Source of the DNA: a virus
IMG/VR virus record: IMGVR_UViG_3300024280_000009
Coordinates: 1-37,718 of that record
Strand: one strand, 5' to 3'
DNA: 37,718 nt
The first letter of the stretch is position 1, and each line of letters opens with the position of its first letter. The translations under genes were made by a program, and so were the position numbers. The notes beneath the pieces were generated by a model. It searched no databases, was not told the DNA's origin, and saw nothing but the letters and a program-made list of their open reading frames with translations. This document shows positions 24,241-32,327 of the stretch, one piece after another.

Positions 24241-24857
24241 ATCATCTCCATAGATGGATAGCATTGTAGCAGAATGGTTTTGCATTGCTCAGCTAACTCA
24301 CGATGTTCTTTCTGAGTAGATGGGTCAGTGCGAACATCAATGTAATGTAGCCAATTGCGTAGTGTACCCTTCATGTACATGCGGCTCATGGTTAGTCCTT
24401 CTGGCAACACCTTACGTGCAACTTCTTTAGCAATGCCACGTTCCAATGCTTGTGAATAAACACTATAACACTCGCTAATAATTTTGCTCTGCTGATATTC
24501 CCACCACGACTTAAGCATACTGTCGTCTGTTTCCAAACTATTCTGCCTATTCTTAGTGTCTTGTAGTCGTGCATCACTGGTTTCAAATTGACTGACCTCA
24601 GCATAACGCTGGCTAAACTCTTGGAAATAGAAACTGCGATGACGTAACACTTGTCGTGCAATGTCTCGTGTAGTTTCAATTTCAACACACATATCCACCA
24701 TGTCTAGAGGCGACCAGTGTTTATGGTTGACAAGATATTTGATTAGCTTAGATGCAGTCGCCTTATTGTCTTGATTTTCTGGATTGCTTACACGTGCCAT
24801 GTAAGCTACCAGTTCCTCACCTTCCGGTGTACTCCAAATAAGTTTTGTTTTGCTCAT
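24228..24857 (-). CDS. thyX: Flavin-dependent thymidylate synthase
   Basis: A 209-residue enzyme converting dUMP to dTMP with FAD, NADPH and methylene-tetrahydrofolate. The RHRX7S signature is present as RHRSFYFQEFS (R72-S82), followed by QRYAEVSQ. The N-terminal ATASKLIKYLVNHKHWSPLD and C-terminal LPEGLTMSRMYMKGTLRNWL, with HYIDVRTDPSTQKEHRELAE, also match. The length is typical. It should work with the deaminase and RNR encoded in the same arm to supply thymidylate. A GAAAGA lies just before the ATG. Confidence 0.94.
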   Translation of the reverse strand: MSKTKLIWSTPEGEELVAYMARVSNPENQDNKATASKLIKYLVNHKHWSPLDMVDMCVEIETTRDIARQVLRHRSFYFQEFSQRYAEVSQFETSDARLQDTKNRQNSLETDDSMLKSWWEYQQSKIISECYSVYSQALERGIAKEVARKVLPEGLTMSRMYMKGTLRNWLHYIDVRTDPSTQKEHRELAEQCKTILLQCYPSMEMIWTK

Positions 24858-24990
24858 ATTCTTTCAGTTGTCGTTGCCAATCTTTAGTACGCTCGTTATT
24901 AATAACTTCACGCCGCCTATTCTTCCCAATCTTCTCCAGTTCCAAAGTCGAACGGCTCGTCTTCAACTGTGTCTTCTTCTGTGTCGTCAT
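24817..24990 (-). CDS. Possible small basic protein upstream of thyX
   Basis: An overlapping frame of at most 57 residues, very rich in Lys, Arg, Gln and Glu (for example RRREVINNERTKDWQRQLKE). It fills the ~60-base gap between two convincing genes, but overlaps both and has no clear start or ribosome-binding site; an ATG at 24990 is the best candidate. It may be spurious. Confidence 0.25.
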   Translation of the reverse strand: MTTQKKTQLKTSRSTLELEKIGKNRRREVINNERTKDWQRQLKEYEQNKTYLEYTGR

Positions 24991-25150
24991 ACGCTTCAAA
25001 AAACTTATTGTAGTTTGCAACTAGAACATCTGGTAATAGCTGAATGAAGTCTTCTACAGATAGTCCTAGTGCAATAGTGAGTTCAACAGGGTCGTCAAAG
25101 TTCTCTTCAATAAACTGCTTCACCTTCCATAATTTGTCATTATAGTTCAT
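24917..25150 (-). CDS. Hypothetical acidic protein (77 residues)
   Basis: MNYNDKLWKVKQFIEENFDD opens a helical N-terminal region; LTIALGLSVEDFIQLLPDVL follows, and the last 25 residues are strongly acidic (AYDDTEEDTVEDEPFDFGTG). The GLSVEDF segment looks like a short helix-turn-helix. The acidic tail could be a DNA mimic or simply disordered. The start overlaps the upstream stop by 11 bases, with GAGGG upstream. No family recognised. Confidence 0.65.
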   Translation of the reverse strand: MNYNDKLWKVKQFIEENFDDPVELTIALGLSVEDFIQLLPDVLVANYNKFFEAYDDTEEDTVEDEPFDFGTGEDWEE

Positions 25151-25487
25151 CCTCAACAACCCTCACTACTTGTTTCTTTTTCTTCCACTCTTTACGTTTA
25201 AGTTCAGATTGTTTTAAATCTTCTGCCATAGCTTCATAATTGTTTGTGTAGTAGTCGTGCATCTTCTTCACTTCTTCTAACAGCAAACCTAGCTTCATAT
25301 ATTTTGTAGGCAAATCGTCTACATCATATACACTGAAGTCTAGACTGACGTTTCGATTACAGTCTGAAATGGTGATGTTACCATCAATGCCGTCACCTAA
25401 GTCCCAACTAGCTACTGTTGATTCAATGGCAGCAATGCCTTCTTTCTTGTTTAGAAACTTACGCGAGTAATATTTAAACTTCGCCAT
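25140..25487 (-). CDS. Hypothetical protein (115 residues)
   Basis: The N-terminal half is beta-like (AKFKYYSRKFLNKKEGIAAI, then DGNITISDCNRNVSLDFSVY). The C-terminal half is a long charged helix (LLEEVKKMHDYYTNNYEAMA), ending Lys-rich (KEWKKKKQVVRVVEDEL). A small beta domain plus coiled coil is suggested. TTTAGGAAAGCGTT precedes the ATG, which overlaps the end of the metallophosphoesterase gene. Unknown function. Confidence 0.7.
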   Translation of the reverse strand: MAKFKYYSRKFLNKKEGIAAIESTVASWDLGDGIDGNITISDCNRNVSLDFSVYDVDDLPTKYMKLGLLLEEVKKMHDYYTNNYEAMAEDLKQSELKRKEWKKKKQVVRVVEDEL

Positions 25488-26241
25488 AACGCTTTCCTAA
25501 ATATTCAATTGATAGAAACATCTCATCAAAGTGACCATCGTTAACTTCGTTCAGCATAACAAGCCCACGCCAGTGTTTGTTGCTAAGCTGATCCATGTAA
25601 CTCTCGTCATGTAGATAGTAGCTTCCTGCAATTATAGCACAGATAGATTGACCATCTGCACGTTTGCCATAGGCTACTTGTTTTCCTTGTTGATGGCCAG
25701 CAATGCAAGACATATGGAGCTTACTAATAATAGCACTAGCAGTACCAGCGGGCCTGCCCATAGCTCCAACAGGCCAATAATGGTTGAAACCAACGCCATT
25801 GATAAAAATAGGATGGAGGAATTCATGGACAATCCAATCTTTTTCGTAACATAAATCCTTGGTGGAGATGAGTCCTTCAAGGGTCGGGTTGTTGTTCACT
25901 GCTCTATTGATACGATTCTCATGGTTGCCTAACAGCATGTGCATAACTGGCTTATACACTTTCTCTTTGTTCTTCTTCTGCTTGTCTTGCAACTCACGTA
26001 GAGGGGCTAGCAGTTTCTGCATAGCCTCCTTAACTACCTCTACATCCTTCTTGTAACGCAATCCTTCAAAGTATTTAGAACCTTTAATGTCATGCGTAGA
26101 CAGTGATGGCATGTCAGCAAAGTCACCTAAGTTCACCACAACATCAGGCCGGTAATCTATAATAGCTTTACCAGCCCATGTGAGATGATCTGTAGGTACG
26201 CCTTCCTTAATCTGACAATCCGGGATGACCAGTATCTTCAT
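25474..26241 (-). CDS. Calcineurin-like metallophosphoesterase
   Basis: A protein of about 255 residues with the two-metal phosphoesterase fold. Motifs in order: KILVIPDCQIK (D8, with Q in place of the usual H), VVVNLGDFAD (GD motif), HMLLGNHENRINR (GNHE) and MSCIAGHQQGKQVAYG (GHxxG-type). Substrates for this class range from cyclic nucleotides and diadenosine phosphates to nucleic acids. Phage homologues are frequent in DNA-metabolism clusters, and some are related to SbcD-type nucleases; this one lacks the SbcD capping domain. I chose the ATG at 26241 because of GAGGAAGAAG just upstream. Confidence 0.83.
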   Translation of the reverse strand: MKILVIPDCQIKEGVPTDHLTWAGKAIIDYRPDVVVNLGDFADMPSLSTHDIKGSKYFEGLRYKKDVEVVKEAMQKLLAPLRELQDKQKKNKEKVYKPVMHMLLGNHENRINRAVNNNPTLEGLISTKDLCYEKDWIVHEFLHPIFINGVGFNHYWPVGAMGRPAGTASAIISKLHMSCIAGHQQGKQVAYGKRADGQSICAIIAGSYYLHDESYMDQLSNKHWRGLVMLNEVNDGHFDEMFLSIEYLGKRYGEV

Positions 26242-26494
26242 CTTCTTCCTCAGCAAGTTTATCAAACTTTGACCAGTAGCCGTTAATGTAACCTTGCACT
26301 CGTTCTTTTACACCTACATAACCTACACAATCTAGGAATCGTGCAAACTCTAGGATGATGTTATCCCATGCAGTGTCACTACTGAACGTAACTGCGTGAT
26401 TAATAACCTTCACATGCGGATATTCAACGTCTGGGAATGTGCAATCTGATTCTGGTTGCGACTCGCTGAAATGAAATTCAAAATGTTTTGTCAT
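26207..26494 (-). CDS. Hypothetical protein (95 residues)
   Basis: MTKHFEFHFSESQPESDCTF starts the protein; the central HAVTFSSDTAWDNIILEFAR and FLDCVGYVGVKERVQGYING resemble an uncharacterised small-protein family found beside phage nucleases, with a W-D-N-I-I-x-E-F helix. The C-terminus is acidic (KLAEEEDEDTGHPGLSD). A TAAGGAGCATTGAC ribosome-binding site is strong. Its 3' end overlaps the metallophosphoesterase gene by 35 bases. Confidence 0.68.
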   Translation of the reverse strand: MTKHFEFHFSESQPESDCTFPDVEYPHVKVINHAVTFSSDTAWDNIILEFARFLDCVGYVGVKERVQGYINGYWSKFDKLAEEEDEDTGHPGLSD

Positions 26495-26505
26495 GTCAAT
26501 GCTCC

Positions 26506-26715
26506 TTAAAATGGAATGTCATCTTCTACTACAAGAAATGCCTTGATTGGTTTATATGCAACTACACCTTCATTGCTGTACTCACCATGATATTCAGCAG
26601 CACTTTTAGCACTCTTCTCTGAAACATACAACTTAGGCGTAGATGTGTTTTGCATTAACATAAACTCACCTGTTGCCTGATGTTCCAGTAGCCATGCTTC
26701 TTTAACTACTCGCAT
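26506..26715 (-). CDS. Hypothetical protein (69 residues)
   Basis: MRVVKEAWLLEHQATGEFML is followed by QNTSTPKLYVSEKSAKSAAE, and the end is IKAFLVVEDDIPF. The alternation suggests a small beta/alpha fold. TGGAGGTTACAG precedes the ATG at 26715, which I prefer over the longer frame running into the nuclease gene. No family recognised. Confidence 0.65.
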   Translation of the reverse strand: MRVVKEAWLLEHQATGEFMLMQNTSTPKLYVSEKSAKSAAEYHGEYSNEGVVAYKPIKAFLVVEDDIPF

Positions 26716-27541
26716 CTGTAACCTCCATAACTCGTGGAACATCCACCACTTCAACTAGAAACTCTGGGCCAGAGGCATACAAGAATGTACGCATTTCAGG
26801 CCAGCATTCCTTCTTAAAGTTGCAATAGCTGCAACTGGTACACAGCTTCTTATTCTTGCTGGTCTTGCTAGCAGGGACGGGTTCTAGTCGTTGAATCGAA
26901 TTAAGTGACTCTAGACTAACAGTCTCTACAGCATGTTCAGCTTGCAGCTTAAACAGCCCTTTGTTTACTTCAATGGGGTAGTAGTTTACGTGCCCGAGTT
27001 CTTTCTGGATAGTAAGAAAACCAGCATTATCAGCGTTAAGAGTAGTAGCATAGCCGTTAAGTTGTTGGTAATATCCGAATGGATCGTCAACTAGATTGTT
27101 CTTAAACTTTTCTTCAGAATATTTAGTAACACTCTTTACGTCAACAGGAACACCATCAATGATGGCATCAATGCGACCTCGTACAACCCAACCATCACCA
27201 ACCTCATATGTCACACGCTCTTGCTTACTAGTAACACTGTGACCAGCATCCTCAGCTACGTTCAACACCAACTCTTCTAGAATGTCACCATAAAAGAATT
27301 TGAGTAGGCTGCGACCATCAGGCTTCTCGCCAACGCTAGGCATGTTGTACTTATACCACAGACGACGTGGGCAGGGATCACCTACCTCGCTGAAGTACAG
27401 CACCTTGTCTTCTCGTGTGCGCTCTTCCTTGTTAAACCACTTGTCATAGCTGACATGCACGTGGTTGTTTGCAGTGGAGGGGCTAGTGCCCCCTTCCACT
27501 AGCTTGTAGATGTCATCTACCAGTGTATCTACAGTTTTCAC
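26702..27541 (-). CDS. Cas4-like PD-(D/E)XK exonuclease with iron-sulphur cysteines
   Basis: A 279-residue RecB-family nuclease. Core catalytic residues appear in VVRGRIDAIIDGVPVDVKSV (D125, D134, K136). C57 in GDPCPRRLWYKY, with C234, C237, C240 and C246 in LCTSCSYCNFKKECW, are candidates for the 4Fe-4S ligands seen in Cas4/AddB-type nucleases. A QxxxY-like helix (YYQQLNGYATTL) follows the active site. It starts with GTG in a GTGA overlap with the SSB gene. In the replication cluster it may replace the T7 gp6 exonuclease for host-DNA degradation or recombination. It lacks any Cas1 neighbour. Confidence 0.86.
   Translation of the reverse strand: MKTVDTLVDDIYKLVEGGTSPSTANNHVHVSYDKWFNKEERTREDKVLYFSEVGDPCPRRLWYKYNMPSVGEKPDGRSLLKFFYGDILEELVLNVAEDAGHSVTSKQERVTYEVGDGWVVRGRIDAIIDGVPVDVKSVTKYSEEKFKNNLVDDPFGYYQQLNGYATTLNADNAGFLTIQKELGHVNYYPIEVNKGLFKLQAEHAVETVSLESLNSIQRLEPVPASKTSKNKKLCTSCSYCNFKKECWPEMRTFLYASGPEFLVEVVDVPRVMEVTDASS
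27473..27500. other. Stem-loop inside the Cas4-like gene, similar to the post-capsid hairpin
   Basis: AGTGGA (27473-27478) pairs with TCCACT (27495-27500), and GGGGC (27479-27483) with GCCCC (27488-27492), around a TAGT loop with a two-base bulge. The segment GGAGGGGCTAGT is identical to that at 5195. It lies near the 5' end of the coding region, so it could slow ribosomes or mark an RNA-processing site. Confidence 0.5.
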
Positions 27542-28038
27542 TTAGTCATTTCCTCAGCAGCAGCTAGGTCTAGATCACCGCAGGAGTAGGCTTCAAACTT
27601 ACGAGCAACCTCAATGACAAAATCGGCGTACTCTTCAATGCTGCCCGGAGTGACATCCTCGCCACGTAAGTAGTTGTCTGTAGCTTTCACAGCGTTAGTG
27701 ATGGAGTTCTGCCGCACAATTGCTCGATCGCCGTGTAGTGGAGGAATAGGGAACACCTTGCTAGGAGGGCTATAGGAGGGCTTAGAACCGCCTGCAACAG
27801 CACCAACTGGTGCAGGTGCACCCTCACCCTTAGCTAGCAGTCGAACGCTTGCCATGTCAATGTTCTTACCGTAGGTGTTCTCTGTATATTGGAAATCTAC
27901 AGTGTCACCAATCTTGAATGTAGGCTTCTTGAATCCATAGCTGAAACGCTCACCACCAGCATGTACGGTGTACGCTGGCTTAGGGCCAAACTTGGTGGTT
28001 ACTTCTTTAGTTGTGATGTTTTCAATGATGTAGCTCAT
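27538..28038 (-). CDS. Probable single-stranded DNA-binding protein (OB-fold)
   Basis: A 166-residue protein between polymerase and nuclease. The N-terminal ~70 residues look like an OB-fold: SYIIENITTKEVTTKFGPKP, then YTVHAGGERFSYGFKKPTFK and IGDTVDFQYTENTYGKN. A Pro/Gly/Ala linker (residues 72-95) follows, then HGDRAIVRQNSITNAVKATD, a segment recurring in phage SSB-like proteins, and an acidic C-terminus (DLDLAAAEEMTK). An SSB role fits its position and acidic tail. Start in an ATGA overlap with the polymerase stop, with AGAGGAAAT upstream. Confidence 0.68.
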   Translation of the reverse strand: MSYIIENITTKEVTTKFGPKPAYTVHAGGERFSYGFKKPTFKIGDTVDFQYTENTYGKNIDMASVRLLAKGEGAPAPVGAVAGGSKPSYSPPSKVFPIPPLHGDRAIVRQNSITNAVKATDNYLRGEDVTPGSIEEYADFVIEVARKFEAYSCGDLDLAAAEEMTK

Positions 28039-29933
28039 GCTTCAATTTCCTCTTTGTCTTGCCAGTTAATTCCTGCTTCCACGCCAACACCTAGCTTGCA
28101 TGGAAAGTCAATGTTGAAGATTGCTTTGAGTTGTTCTGGAGCACTCTCCAACGTCTTACGTGCTAGTGTTGCAACACTGTACAGCATATCTTTAGGTACG
28201 TCAAGTACCACAGAATCATGCACAGTCATTACTAGTTTCGCTTTCTCTGCGTAGCCAGCTTCTTCTAAATTACGTAGCAGAATGCCAACCATCATAGGTA
28301 CAACGTCACCAGTAGCAAAGCCCTGAATGGGCCAGTTCTTTAGTTCTGTAGGACTGAATGACAATCCACCTTTGTATTCGCTAGGATACTTGTTAAAGAT
28401 GTAATGTCGTCCTGTAGGACTGCTGTGAAAGTAAGTGTACTGGGGGCCAGCTTTATCTGGATCATAACTTACAACAGCTTCCTTCTCTGCTTTAGCCACT
28501 ATTTCTTCATGGTAGCGTTTGACTCCTTTGTATCGGTTGTAGAATGTGTTAATGAATCTCTTAGCAGTTGCTCTATCACAACCACTCTGCGCCATAAGTG
28601 TAGACGCTCCGCCTCCGTAAACGAGTAGAAAGCTAAATCGTTTAAAGGGCTTCCGTTCTTTGTCAGTTGGATACCGACCATACATCTCCTTGTACAACTC
28701 TCTGTGCATGTCCCTACCGTTATTAATATCGTCAATGAGTTGTTGGTCATTGGCAAGGTAGGCCAGTGCAACCATCTCTAGCTGACTGTAGTCAAGTTCC
28801 AATATGTTGCCGTCACTGCCATAACGAGACACATACGCTCGCTTAACGTCACCTGTGTCTGTTTGGTTTTGCAGGTTTGGGTTGGTTGAAGATAGCCGTC
28901 CTGTCTTGGTTGCACAATGGTTAAGGTTTGGATAGATGTTGTCATCTGGAAATCGTAGTGATACCAGCCCTTCATAATAGGTGTCTTTGATCTTGGCGTA
29001 CTCACGTATCTTCAATAACTCTTTTGCAATGTCATCACCCTTGTCTACAAGTTGTTTCAATACACTGTCGTCTGTTGAATAGTAGCCACTCTTACCAAGT
29101 TCACCAATGGGTTCGTACTTGCCTTTTACCTCACGCGTCTTCTCTACGTTCTTGTACTTGTCCTTACCATTCTTATACTTACCAACAAGTTCACGCACCA
29201 CACACTTCTCTTGACCACCAAAGAAATACAGAGACAGTTGCTTAGGGCTAGCTGTGTCTAAGAATGGTTCTGCACTGGCAACTTTCGTTTGTGCCATGAG
29301 TAGATCAAAACCATATGCATCACGCTGTTTCTCTACATAGTTCCAATCTACACGCATACCATTACGGTTCATCTCAATAGTTGCACGTAACGCATCCATC
29401 TGTGTGAACATCAATGGCAAGATGTCTAGACCTTCTGCTTCTGCCCACTGTGCTTCAAAGATGGCAGCAGTGTTCTCTACGTCACCCTTCAAATAGTCTA
29501 GCAGTTCCTCCTTAGGAATGTCTTCAGTTTGTACACCAGCCTTCCAATAGGCTTTAATCTTGTCATCCTTCAGTGCGTGTTTGCCAATGTACTCGGCTGT
29601 AAGTTCGTCCAAGCTAGCGTACAAGTGCTTCTGACCACTGAGTAAGTAGGCAGCTAGCTGTGTATCCCAGATACGTGGCAGCTTGTTACTAGTATCACGA
29701 TAGATGTACAGCAGGTCAAACTTAACGTTGTGCCCAATGACTAAATCAGCAGTGTCGCATAGTGTCTGCAAGGGTAGTAGGTTTAGCCCTACCTTGTCGT
29801 AATTATAGCCGTATGTACCTCCAATAACGTGTGTACCCCATGCAATGACCTTGTTACCACGCCACATAGGATTGCCACTGTTGTTGCCAACTGGACACCG
29901 AATGGTTGTCTCAAGGTCAATTACTAGGTTCAT
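28035..29933 (-). CDS. Family A DNA polymerase with 3'-5' exonuclease domain
   Basis: A replicative polymerase of 632 residues. Exonuclease motifs: VIDLETT (D6, E8), IGHNVKFDLLYIY and the later LLDYLKGDVENTAAIF. Polymerase motifs: A, LELDYSQLEMVALAYLAND; B, ERKPFKRFSFLLVYGGG; C, LVMTVHDSVVLDVP. The residue equivalent to E. coli Pol I F762 / T7 Y526 is F435. The N-terminal 5'-nuclease of bacterial Pol I is absent. Start: the ATG at 29933 (GGAAG five bases upstream) in an ATGA overlap with the helicase stop; an ATG at 29945 is also in frame. It presumably works with the adjacent helicase, primase and SSB. The processivity factor is not evident. Confidence 0.94.
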   Translation of the reverse strand: MNLVIDLETTIRCPVGNNSGNPMWRGNKVIAWGTHVIGGTYGYNYDKVGLNLLPLQTLCDTADLVIGHNVKFDLLYIYRDTSNKLPRIWDTQLAAYLLSGQKHLYASLDELTAEYIGKHALKDDKIKAYWKAGVQTEDIPKEELLDYLKGDVENTAAIFEAQWAEAEGLDILPLMFTQMDALRATIEMNRNGMRVDWNYVEKQRDAYGFDLLMAQTKVASAEPFLDTASPKQLSLYFFGGQEKCVVRELVGKYKNGKDKYKNVEKTREVKGKYEPIGELGKSGYYSTDDSVLKQLVDKGDDIAKELLKIREYAKIKDTYYEGLVSLRFPDDNIYPNLNHCATKTGRLSSTNPNLQNQTDTGDVKRAYVSRYGSDGNILELDYSQLEMVALAYLANDQQLIDDINNGRDMHRELYKEMYGRYPTDKERKPFKRFSFLLVYGGGASTLMAQSGCDRATAKRFINTFYNRYKGVKRYHEEIVAKAEKEAVVSYDPDKAGPQYTYFHSSPTGRHYIFNKYPSEYKGGLSFSPTELKNWPIQGFATGDVVPMMVGILLRNLEEAGYAEKAKLVMTVHDSVVLDVPKDMLYSVATLARKTLESAPEQLKAIFNIDFPCKLGVGVEAGINWQDKEEIEA

Positions 29934-31195
29934 CTTGTCTTCCATTTAGAAACATAACGTGCCTTTGCAGGTTCAATTTCTACCTCGAAACATCCATGTC
30001 TGTGTGCCTCTAGTGTGTCAGGCCCACCGAACAGTTTGTTCTTTGGTACGTGAATGAATCGTTGCAAATCCATGCCGGGTTCATTACTCTTGCCAATTGT
30101 GACAATGGCATCAGCTTCACCAATCTTGTCGGTCTTACTACCTCGTAGTTGGTTCATCTGAATCCACTTCTCACCCTCACCTGTGCCGTCCACTTGGCTA
30201 ATAGCAATGACTGGACAATATTCCTTTGCAACATCTCGTGCCCACTCATACAGCTTACCGATTCGTAGGTCTTCCCTAACTTCATAATCGAATCCGTGTA
30301 CTTTGTCAAGTTGGTCGAAAATAATTAGACCGGGCTTAAACTCTTTGAACAACATGCTTATCTTGTTCACGGTCTTGATGCCGCTGTCGTCATCTAATAT
30401 CAGAAACCTGTCACCACCAGCCGCTGTGAACAGTGCTTCGTAGGTTGCAGGATCAGCTAGCAATTCGCTACTAGTAACTTGTGACGTGGCTTGAATGACA
30501 CGCATCATAACCTTGTTGCTAGCCTCTTCGTTGTTGATCCAAATGACATGCTCATCAGGTTGTAGCTGACTCATCATGTAGCTGGCTTCGCTAGCTGTGA
30601 ATGTTGTCTTGCCTGTCTCAGGTCGTGCTGCAATGATGACAAAATCACCTTTGCGTAGTGGGCCTAGACTTACGTTTAGTTCCTTTAGCCTCCAAGATAA
30701 GCCCCCACTAGCCACGACACCAGAAAGATAGTCAAGGGATGGCTTAACAAATACTTCGTCTTTCTCAACACTTGCACCAATTTCTTTCTTGTAATGATTG
30801 AGCATCTCTTCAATAGATAGCAAGTCACCACCATGACCTGTACCAATCTTCAGACACACATCGTAAATCTGCGTAGCATAATCTGTCTCAATGAGTTTAG
30901 CTAGCAGTGCTTTTGTGATTGGTGGCGGCTTGTCAAGTGCCTCCTTCAAGTTGTCGAATGCAATTTCATATGTTGCAGGGTCTTTAATCTTCTTACCCTT
31001 AACAATGAAAAAGAATGTGCGAAACTCTCGGAAGTCAATGGTTGTACGTGCAGGATAGTTGTCCCAATATTCTCCTAGCACATTGAAAATCTCCAACGTA
31101 ATTGGCGATACGTTGTGCTTCTTAACATGTTCTTTGAATCGCTGGTAGTCTACCTTGTTACTAGTAACTGCCAACAGATCAATGTCGTAACTCAT
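29930..31195 (-). CDS. DnaB-like replicative helicase
   Basis: A 421-residue RecA-fold helicase. A predicted helical N-terminal domain (residues 1-150) precedes GPLRKGDFVIIAARPETGKT (Walker A, with K196), VIWINNEEASNKVMMRVIQA, and the Walker B region PGLIIFDQLDKVHGFD. Later AISQVDGTGEGEKWIQMNQL and RGSKTDKIGEADAIVTIGKS match the sensor and arginine-rich motifs of DnaB-type helicases. It would unwind DNA ahead of the polymerase encoded next. Unlike T7 gp4, no primase is fused. GGAGTTGTA precedes the ATG, which overlaps the primase stop (TAATG). Confidence 0.9.
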   Translation of the reverse strand: MSYDIDLLAVTSNKVDYQRFKEHVKKHNVSPITLEIFNVLGEYWDNYPARTTIDFREFRTFFFIVKGKKIKDPATYEIAFDNLKEALDKPPPITKALLAKLIETDYATQIYDVCLKIGTGHGGDLLSIEEMLNHYKKEIGASVEKDEVFVKPSLDYLSGVVASGGLSWRLKELNVSLGPLRKGDFVIIAARPETGKTTFTASEASYMMSQLQPDEHVIWINNEEASNKVMMRVIQATSQVTSSELLADPATYEALFTAAGGDRFLILDDDSGIKTVNKISMLFKEFKPGLIIFDQLDKVHGFDYEVREDLRIGKLYEWARDVAKEYCPVIAISQVDGTGEGEKWIQMNQLRGSKTDKIGEADAIVTIGKSNEPGMDLQRFIHVPKNKLFGGPDTLEAHRHGCFEVEIEPAKARYVSKWKTR

Positions 31196-32028
31196 TACAA
31201 CTCCATTTCTTTTAATATATCCAGATCAATCTCCTTCGGCTGATGGTTGAACACTGCACTGATGTTAGGTATTAGTGGACTAACATCTACAAACAGCTTA
31301 CGTGCTGCTGTGTGTCCTGCAACATCATCATCTAGCCATAACACTACTCTCTCATACCGTAGTGCAACTTTCTTCAACGCCTCTCCATCCAACTTAGTTC
31401 CCAACAAACACAAGGTTGGAAACCCTGCCATATGTAGCTTATAACTACTTAATAAATCTTCTACAACTACTAATGGTTTATTATCTTTAACTATAGTTGC
31501 ATTATCTAAATAACTATATCTTTGTTTACTATAAGTAAGATATTTAGGTTTCTTATTATAACGCCTAACTTGGCAACCTACAATACCACCACTCACACCA
31601 CTGAAAATTGGTAGCACAATGCCGTCTTCGGATTCTGTAATGTGATAGCCACTGCATTTAGGTTGATTGAATCCATATTGTGCCAGCCACAGTTGGCCCT
31701 CAATTGCAAACCTATCATAACTTGTTTCTTTTGTCAACTCGGTGTGTGTAGGTAGACGCGCACCTCTAAGAGATACCATAACTCTGGTATCTTCTTTAAT
31801 GCGCTTAATTGTCTCCTTCGGTCGATAATAGCCGCTATCTCCACAGTTATGGCAGTGCCATAGGTAGGCTCCATCTACATTCTTAACATACAAACGTTGC
31901 TTATTGTCAACACCTGCTGGACAATCTTCGTGGTTATACTTGCCTTGTTGTCCTTCATCAAGCTCCTCAAAGTCAGGTGCATTACCTGTAAGTACAGCCA
32001 ACGCTTGTTGTCCATAGTGTGTTGTCAT
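31195..32028 (-). CDS. DNA primase (zinc-binding plus TOPRIM)
   Basis: A protein of about 277 residues. A zinc-binding part has C36 (HEDCP), then C59 and C62 in LWHCHNCGDSGY. A TOPRIM domain follows: PLVVVEDLLSSYKLHMAGFP (E190) and ERVVLWLDDDVAGHTAARKL (D233-D235). This is the T7 gp4A N-terminal layout, here on a separate gene. The protein should make RNA primers for lagging-strand synthesis. Start: the ATG at 32028, in an ATGA overlap with the deaminase stop and with GGAGCACAC upstream. The stretch around 31440-31560 is more AT-rich than its neighbours. Confidence 0.87.
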   Translation of the reverse strand: MTTHYGQQALAVLTGNAPDFEELDEGQQGKYNHEDCPAGVDNKQRLYVKNVDGAYLWHCHNCGDSGYYRPKETIKRIKEDTRVMVSLRGARLPTHTELTKETSYDRFAIEGQLWLAQYGFNQPKCSGYHITESEDGIVLPIFSGVSGGIVGCQVRRYNKKPKYLTYSKQRYSYLDNATIVKDNKPLVVVEDLLSSYKLHMAGFPTLCLLGTKLDGEALKKVALRYERVVLWLDDDVAGHTAARKLFVDVSPLIPNISAVFNHQPKEIDLDILKEMEL

Positions 32029-32327
32029 GTGTGCTCCACAATCTTGATGTTGGTCATGCCTATAATTTGATGACAGACCTTGCATGGCTTTGCTAGCAAA
32101 GGCCTACCACTTTTACCATAACGTGTTACTAGTATGCGATGTGCTTTGTTCCAATCACATTTAAGCAATGCTGCCACCTCTGCATGTAGAAACACCTTAT
32201 GCGGCTCACCCACTGATGCCGCTATACGGGCTTGCAATGGGTGTGTTTTAACGTAGGAGTTCTGACCTGTAGCCAGCAATCTCCCACGTTTGTCATATAC
32301 AAATGCACTGACAGTTTGTTGACACAT
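32025..32327 (-). CDS. Zinc-dependent cytidine/deoxycytidylate-type deaminase
   Basis: A 100-residue deaminase. Zinc ligands and catalytic Glu appear as HAE (H48, E50 in KVFLHAEVAALLK) and PCKVC (C82, C85 in AKPCKVCHQII). The N-terminal SAFVYDKRGRLLATGQNSYV gives the first strands of the fold. At 100 residues it is compact compared with dCMP deaminases (about 150-190), so the substrate could be a nucleotide, nucleoside or base. In an arm with ThyX and RNR, making dUMP from dCMP is the natural role (inference). Confidence 0.8.
   Translation of the reverse strand: MCQQTVSAFVYDKRGRLLATGQNSYVKTHPLQARIAASVGEPHKVFLHAEVAALLKCDWNKAHRILVTRYGKSGRPLLAKPCKVCHQIIGMTNIKIVEHT

Noticed and set aside
25648-25854. 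Opposite-strand reading frame within the metallophosphoesterase gene, and similar short plus-strand frames across 18.8-37 kb
   Set aside because: They lie opposite conserved motifs of real genes, without ribosome-binding sites or clustering into an operon.
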